From Prosapia bicincta (Eukaryota; Arthropoda; Insecta; Hemiptera; Cercopidae): 64,000 bases of DNA. A program made the translations under genes and the position numbers. The stretch lies in NCBI GenBank assembly GCA_036971475.1, contig JBAIZL010000001.1, forward strand, positions 104,335,350-104,399,349, in the 5' to 3' direction. The notes beneath the pieces were generated by a model, which was given only the letters and a program-made list of their open reading frames with translations, had not been told where the DNA came from and did no database searches. The first letter of the stretch is position 1. Each line of letters opens with the position of its first letter. Below, one piece after another: positions 23,561 through 35,655 of the stretch.

Positions 23561-23880
23561 ACACACACACACCGACATACACACTAATTTAAATGTTCTA
23601 CACACATTAAAACAAAGTAAAAAACTAACAACCTTAGAAAAATATGAAATCTACAAACATTACGCAACAGATAAAGAAAACGTATTAAATGATCACGCAC
23701 ACTCTGAAGCCAACAGCCTTTTCTATTATATAACACAAAACTCAAACAACCCACCCCATACCACAGTCTAAAATCCATTCCCGTTAGAGCCTTTACAAAT
23801 AGCCGATGCTGCCAGTAGAGGGTTAGCTTCGTAAAAGGAACGAATGTTTTGAAACGCATCAGCAAGTAACCAATTACGTA
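23022..23880 (+). mobile_element. Penelope-like element, family C (truncated)
   Basis: It starts inside the RT-to-endonuclease linker (TSNHRTQHKHAAF, the same motif as family A) and continues to a GIY-YIG domain. A CA dinucleotide run lies at about 23551-23570 in the 3' part. The region around 23850-23870 (TTTTGAAACGCATCAGCAAG) looks like a PLE tail. Confidence 0.8.
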
Positions 23881-23929
23881 TTCACTTAGTTAACTATTTA
23901 GTTTAATCTAAAAGAGTTGAGTACAGATA

Positions 23930-24260
23930 ATATAGTGAAAAAGAGGTCACAAAATTGGGGATGGAGGTAGATGACATAATGGGTCAAACGAGAAATTTTA
24001 AGAAAAGATAAAGACAAACCAGTAAAAGTGAAGAAAGAGAAATTAGCAGTAATTGATGAAAATAAGATAGGAAAAGGGGCAAGCTCTATGGGAATAGGAG
24101 AACAAAAGTAAATAAAACAAGTGGAAAAACCATAAGAGTAGCTATGGTTTCTTCAACTGCTCAGGAGTCATTATACTTTCTTGGGAGGAGAAAAGTAGAA
24201 CAGCATAGTAAAAAAGTCAAGAGGATAAGGGTGGACTCATTAAACAAGGTCAAGCTCTGT
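23930..24260 (+). other. AG-rich stretch with broken coding look
   Basis: Fragments such as EKEKLAVIDENK and RVDSLNKVKLCK can be read, with stops between them. It could be a remnant of the same unknown element as 22508. Weak support only. Confidence 0.2.
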
Positions 24261-24622
24261 AAAATATCCATGAATTTTTACAACAAACCAATGACAAAAG
24301 TATATTATTATGATTTTACCATTTATAATTTACTATTCCTAAGGCCTTTTTAATAGATTTTTCTTCCAAAAGAAACATCTGCAAAAGAGAATCTTTCCTG
24401 GTTTTAAGTATATCTTTGTATCTTAGTTCTCTATTTGACCAGGATAGATGGTGAGGTACTATGTATTACTAGAACATCTATCCTAGATTTTTGTTTAGGA
24501 TTACCATAGTTAAATTTGTGTTTGTAACCAATTTTAACTACAAAATGATAAGTTAAGGGAAGAGACTCTAGGGAGAGTATCAACAACATAAGCAGTAAAG
24601 AACTAACCTAAGGTTAAATAAC

Positions 24623-24902
24623 AAGCCAGTTGAATATGGAGTCAAAAGTTTATTTATTTATTGTGCTGTTTTAGCAACTAATTTGTTGCCCTTATCAAGC
24701 CTGAAAACAATGTTTACATTACATTATAAATAAACATAAAAATACAAGTAGACACAACAAAAAATGTTGTATACATTTTCAGTATAATATTTTCAATGAC
24801 ATTTTAATCAAAAAACTTAATAAATTAAACCTAACTACATGGTGAGAGTCATAATTCATCTAAAATATAAATAAACTTTTGACTTGATATTCAACCTGCT
24901 TA
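24623..24902. repeat. Inverted-repeat unit of ~280 bp (MITE-like or PLE ends)
   Basis: The left arm (24623-24660, GTTGAATATGGAGTCAAAAG) is inverted at 24867-24902. The inner text (GCCCTTATCAAGCCTG) resembles PLE tails, so this may be another foldback of PLE ends. A target duplication is not clear. Confidence 0.55.
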
Positions 24903-25602
24903 TTATTTATTCAATAATTATCTGGAGTGCTCAAATAAACAAGAATAGCAACTAGTCTAAGATTTTCTGGATAGTAGTACTACACCAGTTACATCAAAGG
25001 ATCACTGCATTTTTGAGGAAATAACCTAAATCCTATGATCAAGACATGATAGAAAATTCAAGGATTCTAGTCTATTGTATTAAATCTGAGGAGTTAAATT
25101 CTTACTTTTTGAATTTTTTAAAAATAAAATATACAACCATTTGGTTAAGAAACAGAATTTAACGTCCTTGTCATAATTGAATGTCTTAAATAAAATGAAA
25201 GAGAAGAATAAATTTCTTAACTATGGTGACTTTATTGGTTTTAAAATTTCTCTAAGAAGTCAAACATTAATAACCAATATATTAAATAATATTAATAATG
25301 GTGAAGTACTTTTAAATAAACAAAAGAATAAATAGGCTACAACTCACAATTATAAAAACTTTAATATCAGACACGTTTTAATGACATTATGTCATCATCT
25401 TCAGGGATGCTACACAATTGAAACTTAATTTTTTTTTAAAACTAATTTAAACTGAGTTTTTATTAAAATTAAGTTTCAATCAATTGTTTTGTTTATAACC
25501 TTCACTCACAAGCCAGCTCGAATGTTATTTATATTTATACTTTTATATAATTTTAAAGTTTTTGTGAAATCAAAATATAATAATATATGGTGTTAATTTC
25601 AG
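24903..25602. other. Upstream region of the host gene, with PLE-tail-like and hairpin sequence
   Basis: At 25374-25404 (- strand) CTGAAGATGATGACATAATG is followed by TCATTAAAACG, resembling a PLE tail. A hairpin arm pair lies at about 25412-25488 (CAATTGAAACTTAATT and its inverse). TTAATTTCAG at about 25593-25602 looks like a splice acceptor, so an upstream non-coding exon may exist. No TATA box can be assigned with confidence. Confidence 0.4.
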
Positions 25603-25646
25603 GGTTAGAAAGAATAAAATTATAAAACTAAGTTTTTATTTGGAAA

Positions 25647-25808
25647 ATGGATAGTAGTACAGTCAGCGGTGCTATTGAATTGTATGAAATTGAAGATGAT
25701 TCACTAAAAGAGTTTCCGAAAGAAAATGTCACTAAGATTAGTCTTGATTGGAATAAAGAGAGAGGAACTGAAGAGAAAGATTATGCAAAATACTTTAGAG
25801 AGAAAAGA
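25647..25808 (+). CDS. Host zinc-finger gene, coding exon 1
   Basis: The ATG at 25647 (AAAATGG context) opens 54 codons that end exactly at GTAAGT (25809) in phase 0. The product is acidic (YEIEDDSLKEF). An acceptor-like TTTCAG ends at 25602, so this is probably not the first transcribed exon. Joined with the later exons, the gene encodes at least ~290 residues with two C2H2/U1-like fingers, and no stop interrupts exons 1 to 5. The phases match at every junction (0, 1, 0, 2). I do not recognise the family; a nucleic-acid-binding role is inferred from the fingers only. It is the one host gene I can support here. Confidence 0.72.
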
Positions 25809-28800
25809 GTAAGTGTCTTCTATTTTAAGTTAGTCTTGTATATTTTTAATAATTTGTTTTTACGGTGTCTACTATGTTCTCGGATATACCATCACCTCGC
25901 CTGGTCGAAAATGTCAAGTTTTTTGGTAGTCCAGCCTTATTAGTATGAAATTTTGTTGTAAAAACTGTTTTCTCTCCAATGAAATTACCTTAACCTCAGA
26001 TGTAGCATTGAAAAGTCACTACCTTCAAATCTATCATGAAAATGAACACAGAAGATTGTCTATTATATAATTTTAATTGTTCAGACATGTTCTTCTTCTG
26101 TAGGTAGATTTCTTGGAAAGTAAATCTAAGAATTCTAAATCCAACCTTTCGTAGGAAAGTTCGAAATCAATAAGTCTTGAGCTTGTTGGAAAAGTTGTAG
26201 TAGTAGGGATACAGCTTAATTAGCCACATACATTTATGACCACGTATCATACTTTTATGTTAATTGTTTTGTATGAATTATAACCTGGTAAGTAAGTAAC
26301 CTGGTTAGTTATTATTAACTTATTTTTTGGGTCTGTGTCCTCTGTTCTAAACTCCTGAACCTTCCTTCCTCTTTCTTGTGCTACTTTGGGATATCTATAG
26401 ACATAGAATATTTATAACTATGCTTTCGTTTACTTTTACTTTTTTCTCCAACTTCTCAACAATATTAACCTTCCTTACTTTGCTTTATACTTACCAATTT
26501 GTCCAGCAATGTTAATGGTCTAAGTAGGAAATTCGATCTAAAAACTGAAACCTGTAAACTCCCCAAACTTGGATCTCCTAGGAAAATACGCTTCCAGTTC
26601 TGTATAAATACTAAATAGCAAGTACAGTATTTGTTTCAGCTAGCAAGTTACTCATAAGGGGAATTGTATTGATTTAAAGGTAATAACTACTTGAAAACTT
26701 TTTGATTAAGGATTCTGTGGAACTATATTTTACTAACTGAGATGAAAGTAATAACTGCGGATTGGAACTTAACACATTCTTTTGTAAATTTTACATGACA
26801 TTCCACATAGATACTTTCTTATACAGGGTTATGAAATGTCCACATTCTTTCAATTTCTTGGCTGACATCGTTTTATGTAATTTTACCCATTTTAAAATAA
26901 TAATATTTCCTTTTTATACAATTGATTTAGTCTTATTTATAATCCTTATATTATAAAACTTTATAATTACAAATATATTTTTAATCAACTATACATGAAA
27001 AAAAGTATATTCCCTAAATTATTTTTTCTTAAATTTTTTTTCAGTTCATTTCTACGAATTTATTTTAAATTTATTTGAATCTTTTTTGTGTATTAAAAAA
27101 TAATGTCGAAAATAAACATGTTTTTTGGTGGAACTATTTATCATATCTAAACAAGAATAATTTTTTCAGACTTATTAACTATTAAATTTGTTGTAATGAA
27201 CAATTACTTTTCATTTAATTATGTGTGTTTAAAATTTATGATATTTTCCATTATACTTTAAAATCACCCATTTTTAGTTGACACCAACATATTTTTCTAT
27301 AATTTTATATACACAAAAAATTGTTTTGGAATATAATTATATTAGGTTCTTATGAAAACTACTAGATTCTTGTGTCATTTATATTAACTATTTTGTTGCA
27401 AATATAAACATTTTCTTAAAATAAAACCTTTAAATTTATATTTATTGTTCTCTAAATAATGAGTTATATTTAATTTGTCTTACTTCCTGTCTCAACAACT
27501 AAAAGTTTATTTCTATGTCTTATGGCATATAACAAAATTAAATAGAAACCAAATAGAAAGAAATTATGTTATTGTTATTTATCTTTAAACATAAAATAAT
27601 AATTGCTTGTTCATTAGTCCTTTCATACTAAAGTAGGATCTTTTCTTCTGGTAAAGGCCATGATTTCCAAAAGTAGGTGTGTGCAAAAAATAACAAGGAA
27701 ATATTGAAGCTTGAGACTACAAACTATAGACAGACCAGGATTGGTTACAATAAGAAAAAGAAAGAGCATTGGAATACAAGTAGGAGAAAAGAAACCGATG
27801 GAAAGGAGGAACAATCAAGAAGTAAATCATGTTTTGGGAGTCGGAGGTTTAACTTTCTATGTCGAAGGTAGAGTCCAACCATAGAAGCTGGAGATGAAAG
27901 GATAAAAAAACGCATCTTTGAACAAAAAGTGTATCGTAACACCAACTCACAGGAACCAAGCTACTTCATTTCAACTGAAGTACCAATTACTTAATTATTA
28001 AAAATTGAATTTTTGTAAATTTAAAGTCAACAAGAAAAATTTTGGAAACTAAATTTTTACATTACAAGCTATAACACAGTAACCTCACCCCTGGAGATAT
28101 AATTTAACGTAAGTTGTAAGATAATATTAGATTTAAGACTAACAACTGTCAACTTGTACAGTTCTTTCTGTTTATTTTACCACCGAAACTGGCTGGCCAT
28201 TCAGTTATTATTGACAATGTAAATTAATATTAATTTTGTAAAAAAAGTTCAATTTAAGAAGTAATCATTAATTTTTGTTTATTAATTCCAGAAAATCTTT
28301 CATTAATTAATTTTAATGTGTACAAAAAACAGATTTGTTGTCCAACAATAAATATTTATTGAATATCATGAAATTTATTATTTTATTTCACATTCAAGAA
28401 CTTCATATTTTTAACATTTTAATAACTATTGGTAAAGCAAGTTTGGTAATTTAATTTATTGCAAAAATGATATATATAATTTCTGAAATATAACAGTCAA
28501 GAATAACTGATAGTTCACACACCTTTTTTATAAAATGTTTGCATATTGGTCGTTGAGCCCCCCCCCCCCCATTATCTTTTTGTATTTCCCTTGGAACTAT
28601 TGCTGCTATAACAGAAAACGCCTGTTTGATCTCGTTGTGAGCACTAGATTTGTTAGATCTAGACAGCCAGTTCATCTTGTAATGCTCTAAATTATAAAAA
28701 ACCCTACATTATGAGAGTAATCCACTTGAAACAGCAGAAAATTAAAGAAGCCTTTATATACTCCCAGCACGTAGCATTATTGTTTTGCAAAGTTGGATGT

Positions 28801-29115
28801 CAATTTTTTACTGTGGCAACCATTGAAAATGTCCTTGAATTTAGCTCATCTAAATTATAGGCTAGTTTGTGAACCAATTCTTTTTATTGACCTTTGATAA
28901 TTTTAAAATTCTTACGATTTTCTATCAACCTGGAAATATACTAAAATATTGAATGATTGAATTATTTATTGAATTGAAAATTTAATTATTTCTCTCTTAT
29001 TTTCATCTTGTGATCTTTAAAATGAAATGAAAACTATTTCAATTCTAGATAAGTCAACATTACTTATATATTTTTTAAGACATGCTGTTAAAGTATTTTA
29101 AAAATCTAGTTGCAG
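25809..29115 (+). other. Intron 1 of the host gene
   Basis: 3.3 kb from GTAAGT to GTTGCAG. AT-rich, with no clear element. A lysine-rich open stretch at 27677-27871 is unexplained and may be chance or an old LINE scrap. A C-run lies at about 28559-28570. Confidence 0.6.
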
Positions 29116-29362
29116 GAAGATATCACAGAAGAAGAAAAAAATATATTAGAGGAAAAAGTGCGGCTGGAAGATGGTTCTCTTGGAGATGTAATTACATGCT
29201 TCAAAAAAAAAGAAGAAGCTTGGTTTTATTATTGTCACCCATGTTCAAAAGAGAATCAAGGATGGGGAGAACTTGAATTACATTTGAATAGTAAGATACA
29301 TAAAGTGATATTATCAAAAGCTTCACACGCCAAAAATATGTTTATTGGAATATACACAAATG
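29116..29362 (+). CDS. Host zinc-finger gene, coding exon 2 (finger 1)
   Basis: The acceptor TTGCAG ends at 29115 and the donor GTAAGA starts at 29363. The exon has 82 codons plus one base (phase 0 in, phase 1 out). It encodes an acidic helix (EEEKNILEEKVRLEDG) and a finger reading YYCHPCSKE, then HLNSKIHK: C-x2-C and H-x5-H, the spacing of U1/matrin-type fingers. The fit to exon 1 is exact in phase, and a finger of related layout follows in exon 3. Confidence 0.8.
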
Positions 29363-32300
29363 GTAAGATACAAAATACAGAATTTAGATTTGTTAGTTTT
29401 TTAATTATTCATTTTAAACATTTCCTATGCATAGATCATTGGTCACTGAATTAAGAGTATTGTACAAATAAATTCACACGCTCACGCTCTTCGTCACTGG
29501 TGCTGCCTCTGTTTAAAAATAAGATACATTTATGATGGTATAGAAAGAATATTTTTGTTATATAATGAAGTTATTTATTTGGAGATAACAGACTATGTTA
29601 CCTTATGACGAATTGTTGATGTGTTTTTGCTTGAACTAGGAAAGGATGGAAGTCCCAAGCCTTGATTGTCTGCGTCTTCATCCTATTTTTGTAGTAAATG
29701 ATACATCTAGGTCTCCTCACTTTGTTTTTTGCTAGTTGTTTTCAGTAGTATGTTCAAATAATTTGGAACCCTTTATTACTTATTTATAAAGCAAAGTGAA
29801 TGTTGACCGTAATAAACAGGTTGAAATTAATGACTTCTGCGAAAGCTGACAGCTGATCCGTAGCAAAAACAATCACACGTTTGATTATGAAGCAGGACAG
29901 CAAACTTGGAAACCTTAATTTGTTTATTACAATAAGTGCTGGTAATACCTTTATCATATGTACTGGAATATTTTGAGAAATATGTTTATTGCATTAGTTA
30001 AATACTACCTCCAGAAATGCTCATAGCTGCTTATTTGGTGCTCTACGGAAAGCAAAGGTCTAACTTGATCAAATGTACCCAACATAAAAAATAAAAAATA
30101 TGTACTCTAAAAATATGTTTCTAAGATTTTGAAATATTGCGTATCCAAAAAAGGGACTATCACCTTTATGTCAGATAAGCATTGTTCTTATGAAATTATA
30201 AAATACACTCTTGTCTAAAAAAATATTACAGATTTTAGTTTTATGAATACTGTCCCCCACTGTCTGTCTTTAATGGTTTGTTAACATGGGACGGTGGCTA
30301 GGGGGTTGTGATTTCCACTTGTGAAAACAATATGGTGGCTGGTGGAGTGCTTGAGATCATAATGTTTTGGTATAACCAGTCCACAGTCCATTCTCAGTAC
30401 TGAGTGTCTGACACAATTAGCATTTTTCCTATGAATATGTTTGCGTTGGTGTAGAATTGTTTGTGAAATGATATATCTCATACTTTCTTACTTGGCATTG
30501 GCTTCTATCATCCAAGCTGTACTCTTCCTACAAGGTAATATTAGGTATAGACTCATTGGTATTTTACTTAACTCAATAACAATAAATAGGTATAGGAATT
30601 TGATTATTTTGGACCAGGAAAATCTGGAAATATACAAGAATTTTAAAATTATAACTGAGCGGCCACCCTAAATGATAAGTAATGAATTAATAAATAATAA
30701 TAATAAGTCTATAGCAATCAAATTTCAAGACCTAATAAATAACAATAAATGTATACAAATAAGTATTTAACATTTAATATAACACTCAGTTTATATCTAT
30801 AAACATGCAGCTATATAAAGTTATGCATTTACTGTAATAATTATGGAAATAATATTTATATATAAGGATTGAAAATGATAAATATTAAATAATATATTTA
30901 TGTGCCTTTGTCCCTCAGCACTATCTTTCAATTCCTTTTTAGATTAAAACTTTTACAAACATTAGTCATACCACCACAGTGATTGTGATGGTATGTCCTC
31001 AGAAGTGACATGATGCATCAAATAGCCATGAATTGGAAAAGAGTGGTCATTGCGAAGAAGGTTAACCACCATCTTCCTACATTTAGAAGGAATAGAAGAC
31101 CTCCATGAACTGACAGTATTCTTTCAAAGATACCTTCAGAACACAAGAGGTAATGAAAGGACCTAGATTGAACAACTGATAAAAATGGCAAAGATTTCCA
31201 CTGTAAAAACAGTGGAAGCTAAGGGCAATCTGTCTGTGTAAGTGCGTACTGATGCATAAAATGCACATCCAACATTGTTGTCCAGCTTAGACCTATTAGT
31301 GAAAACAGTTTCATTTAATTGGTGGGATCTGTAAATGGTTGAAAACCTCTGGTAATAAACCACATTATGAGTATTGCATTTGATATAACTGGTCAATTCA
31401 AAATCAGAGCATGCTCTTTTTAATAATATCCATGGATGATATTATCGTTGTTGATAATGTCCATGGATGTAAATTGATCGTTCAAAGACCTTAGTTGAAA
31501 GTTACAACTCAAAGTTATTCATTATGTGCAACATCCTTATCCAGAATGGAGTTATTGAATGTTGACATGCATCATAATATTGCTGATGAGAGTTATTAAA
31601 AACTAAGTTGAAGGCCAAATAATTGTCATTAAAACCAGTTTGTGATAAAATTAGCGGTAAAGGCTAAAATATTGCCTAGTATACCTCACAACTTTGAAGT
31701 TTATAAAATTCCTTTTCTCCACTCTATATCATATCCCTTTCCAAGGTCAAACAAGTATTTGACATAAGAGAAAGGCATATTGAATAGCAGATTGTAATAA
31801 AACAGATGTTGGTCAACAGATGATCATATTTACCTGAAACCTCACAGATCATTGTTAAGAAGCTCATTGATTTCTAGGTACCAGACCAAACGGCAGTTGA
31901 ATATCTTCTCCATTAGTTTGCACGAAGAACTAGTAAGAGATGTAGGATTATAACTACTGAGATTGGTTTTGTCATTACTTGGTTTTAAAAATATAGAATA
32001 ATTTAGTGTATTGTATTTTAATAATAATAAAAAATATTCATGAATTTGTTTTAAAATCATAAAAAAAAGTTTATTATGCTGTTACAAACTTGGGTTCAGG
32101 GTTCAATGAGTAACGTGTGCAATCTTGAGTGTAGAGCTAAATAATACAACAGGTATGCCAATTTTAAAAATTTTATGAAATTCAATCTTGATTTCATAGA
32201 CTGGTGACATGGTAATGGTACTATTAAAAACGAAACCTATAAAATCAAGTACAGTAGAAAATGTTCACCTATTAACACCTATAATAATAACCTGCATCAG

Positions 32301-32599
32301 ATTTTTTTCTAAGACTAGTGTTTAACTATAATTGTCAACCATTATCTGACCATATGGCAATATCTGGTGATGAAAATACAACAAAATTTTATTATACTAT
32401 ATATAAAAAAATTATAATCCTCAAAAATTGTTACATTATTCATTTGTTTTTATTTGGCTCATTAATATAATGAGAAATCTTTTACTACTCACTATTGGTG
32501 TAGTAATATTTTATCATTTAAATATTAATAAGAAATTGTAGCAAAATGAGTAAACATTTATTTGTTGGTTAAATTTTAATATAAAATAAATTTTTACAG
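29363..32599 (+). other. Intron 2 of the host gene
   Basis: 3.2 kb, GTAAGA to TTTACAG. It contains the Jockey-type LINE remnant on the opposite strand (31083-32060). The rest is AT-rich without recognised elements. Confidence 0.65.
31083..32060 (-). pseudogene. Jockey-type LINE reverse transcriptase and RNase H remnant
   Basis: On the - strand, 32060-31842 reads KPSNDKTNLSSYNPTSL, then CKLMEKIFNCRLVWYLE, matching the KPGK..SYRPISLTS..CKLMER motif of Jockey-like RTs. Across stops it goes on with a GFR-like motif, LFDLGKGYDIEWRKGIL (the FDLEKAYD palm motif) and LAFTANFI. At 31396-31163 an RNase H start is visible: VFTNRSKLDNNVGCAFY, then ASTVFTVEIFAI, where Asp-Gly of the TDGS motif has become Asn-Arg. 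The stretch between, with YADD, is not recognisable. Many stops and frameshifts make this an old copy, oriented against the host gene. Confidence 0.75.
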
Positions 32600-32832
32600 A
32601 TAATCTTAATGCTAATAAATCCGATTCTGATTTAGCGCCATGTAACATACAACCAAAAATAGATGAATGTGTTAAGCATTTAGTAGGTCTGGAATATTTG
32701 GTGGAATCTGATATTGGCTTTACAGGATTTGGTAAAGAACCACAGTATTATTGTCTGCTTTGTGACAAACTTGGTAATGAACACACTATATTTACTCATT
32801 TGTCTTCAAAACATCACTATCTCAAGTATTTG
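32600..32832 (+). CDS. Host zinc-finger gene, coding exon 3 (finger 2)
   Basis: The acceptor TTTACAG ends at 32599 and the donor GTAAGT begins at 32833; phase 1 in, phase 0 out. It encodes PKIDECVKHLVGLEYLVESD, then the finger YYCLLCDKLGNEHTIF, then THLSSKHHYLKYL. The C-x2-C and late His pair match finger 1, and the H-to-KYL ending looks like a conserved structural unit. A decayed extra copy of this exon's end lies downstream at 39770-39883. Confidence 0.82.
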
Positions 32833-33188
32833 GTAAGTATTTGTCTTAGAACTAAAACACACTACCAAAACAAGTTTAGTATGGTAGAGATTTTGTGGAT
32901 TTAGATATTAATTGCAATTAAATATAATGTAATCTCGGTAACTCAAAGCTTTAAGGTTGTGGTGAAAAGTACTGTTATGGAATATTTCAACTAAACAAAG
33001 TTAGCTACCAAAAGTAAAACTTCCTATGTTTTAGTTATAATTTGGCACCCCTATGTTTGATGTAGTATCTAATTTTGGCACCAGGCTTTTATAATCATTA
33101 GTTTAACTGAAAGTTATTTTAATTGTAGGTATAAAATAATGAACATATTAACTACTGCTTGTGAATATATATATTAATACATACTTTA

Positions 33189-34324
33189 CAAGGTCTGTTC
33201 AAAAAATACGCGAACTGTTTGAATTTCGCGGCTCTAGTTAGTTTCAGGAGAATCCGCTTGGTGTCGCTAGGTTCGTATAAATCAGCTGATTAAAACGCGA
33301 TATTTCAGTCGCAGATATCTTCATTTGTTGATGAGTTACAAGCAGTTTAGTAAAGAGTGTTCTTTTCGTTTGTCAGATTGTAAAATGGACAGCCTGAAGG
33401 AGCATCGAATTGGTTTTTTGAGTTTTGGGAATAAGAAAAAGTCACGAGGAGCAAGGTCAGGTGAGTAGGGGGGGGGGAAGAACAGTGATCGAGTGTTTGA
33501 CTAAAAACTCACAAGTTCTGAGTGCTGAGTGAGCTGGAGCGTTGTCATGATGGAAAAACCAGTTATCACTTCTCCACAGTTCTGACCTTTTGCGTCGGAC
33601 AGCGTCCCTCAGAAGTTTCAGTACTTCAACATAGGTAATCTGTTTGACTGTAGAGCCTTCAGGGAGGTACTCGTAGTGAACAATGCCCTTAGCATAAAAA
33701 AAAAACTGTCAGCATCACCTTGACATTCGACCGAACTTGGTGAGCTTTTTTGGGTCTTGGGGACATTTGACTCACCCATTGGGATGATTGGACCTTCGTT
33801 TCAATGTCGTAACCATACACCCATGATTAATCCCACCCACACTATTCGGAAAGCTCCCTAATGGTCAGACATCGATTTTCGTCCACTAGGGTGTTGATTT
33901 TGTTAATGTGTGGGTCGTCAGTTGACGTTGAAGGACGTCCAGGATGCTCATCGTCATCAATCGACTGTCAGCCACCCTTGAAACGTTCATGCCACTTGAA
34001 ACATGCAGTACGCTTCATGGCAACATCGCCGTAGGCCGTGTTAAGCATGGCAAATGTTTCTGTTGCAGATTTCCTTAGTTTTACACAAAATTTCACAGCA
34101 ATTCAATGCTCCTCTAGGCTGTCCATTTTACAATCCGACAAACAAAAAAAAAACACTCTTTACTAAACTGCGTGTAACTCATCAACAAATGAAGATATCT
34201 GCGACTGAAATACCGTGTTTTAATCATCTGATTTATACGAACCTAGCTACACCAAGCGGATTCTCCTGAAACGAACTAGAGCCGCGAAATTCAAACATTC
34301 CGCGTATTTTTTGAACAGACCTTG
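33189..34324. mobile_element. mariner element with ~224-bp inverted ends
   Basis: TA at 33187-33188 and 34325-34326 flank CAAGGTCTGTTCAAAAAATA and its inverse. The inverted ends reach inward for about 224 bases and include the first ~10 codons of the transposase on both sides. This means the normal 3' end of the element was replaced by an inverted copy of the 5' end. The transposase lies on the - strand between them. Confidence 0.9.
33414..34126 (-). pseudogene. mariner transposase pseudogene (D,D34D type)
   Basis: The start codon lies at 34126-34124 (- strand), followed by MDSLEEH and then a stop. The helix-turn-helix part (FAMLNTAYGDVAMKR, FKWHERFKGG) and the linker (HPGRPSTST) are readable. 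Stops interrupt after FKGG and within the SE*CGWD*S segment. At a 10-base homopolymer the frame shifts exactly where the first catalytic Asp (FFDY in relatives) should be. The second and third Asp motifs survive: HHDNAPAHS and YSPDLAPRDFF. After FLFPKLKKP the native C-terminus is missing, because the inverted 5' copy begins there. Inactive. Confidence 0.88.
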
Positions 34325-34326
34325 TA

Positions 34327-35085
34327 CTTATTAACACAGTATTGGCTACACCAACTTCAGAGAGATTAAGAGGCAATTAGCTGCCTTTTTCAAAGGGTAG
34401 TCTATGCAAGATGCATTTGTCTCAGATAATCCATTTTGTCAGCATGTTCTGAAGTGCAAAACCTTGTTACTTAAGTGATAGTTTTTTTATATTTAATATT
34501 TGATAAGGACTGGAACATCTGGTTTTCCTAATTTAAACAATGCCAATTCAAAAGAAGGTCACCATTATGAGGTGACTACAGCAAGTCGGACAACAAGAGG
34601 TATCTTGAACAGATTTATAGCTTTATAAAAATGAATCTAAACTTTGATGAACACTTAATTAATGAGCCCTTGGGGTAGCCACATAATACTATAAGCATGT
34701 GTTATATTCCACTCACCCATGACAAATTTTTATGTTTTGAGCCTTGCAATAACAGTAAAACAATATTTTCTATCACAATTCTGCCATCATTGGAGCTGGA
34801 GAACTCATTCTCTGGATACTTATAATGAAATATTTACTTTATTCTAATACTATTCATTAAAATTTATATAATCATGAAAAAAATAATAAGGAATGTTATA
34901 TTTTTTTGCTATTTAGGTTTAAAAAAATGTATTACAATTGTTTTATGACAATTTAAATGATTAAACATTTTAGCTATTTTAGTCTGGTTTTGATTTTTTG
35001 GAGTAACAAATGGGCTAAACATTAATGTGTGTATAGAATATCCTACAGTAGTATTAAATATAGTATACTATACTGGATTAATCTA
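34327..35085. other. Unassigned intronic stretch
   Basis: AT-rich. No element recognised. Confidence 0.4.
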
Positions 35086-35290
35086 TACTAATATATAAAA
35101 ATCTAATGGTGCCTGTCTGTGTGTGTGTCTGTGTGTTTTACTCAATCACGTAAAAATTACTTTACCCATTGGGCTGAAATTTTACATAGACATTCTTAGG
35201 ATCCCTGGTTAACACAGGAAAGTTTTTATTTAGAAATTCTGTCAGGCCACCACCCCACAGGCCTTGAAAACCCCCTTAATACTCAATTTA
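35086..35290 (+). repeat. Helentron-like dispersed repeat
   Basis: It begins CTATACTAATATATAAAA, then a GT-rich run and a CAATCACGTAAAAATTAC block. This is a layout I associate with 5' ends of Helentron-type repeats in arthropods. The 3' tip is not seen nearby. Confidence 0.45.
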
Positions 35291-35513
35291 ATATTTAACT
35301 TGATTTAATCAGCTGATAATCACCTGTAACAGTCACTTTTAAACACCTTTAAACAGCTGATAGTAATTGATTGCTATCGATCTTCCTAGGTTAGTTTACT
35401 TTACAAATGACATGTTACAAACAGAAGTTTTTCCTTCCCTTGGTTTTCGAGACAATATTCAGTAAGGTTATAGTTTGATATAGTTTGGGAATTAATCTAT
35501 ACTACAGTGAAAC

Positions 35514-35655
35514 CTGTCTTAGATGGACCCTGTGTTAGGCGGAATCCTGTCTACAGCAGAAACTTTAAAAAATCCCTACTGTCGCCTATTAATTTACCTA
35601 GTTGATAACGTTCATAAGACGAAAACTGTCTAGCGGGGAAGCGGAATACACAAAA
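35514..35655 (+). repeat. Possible pogo/Tigger-like terminus
   Basis: ACAGTGAAACCTGTCTTAGA followed by GGACCCTG resembles inverted-repeat tips of pogo-type Tc1/mariner elements. No matching inverted end or transposase is visible in the window. Confidence 0.3.
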
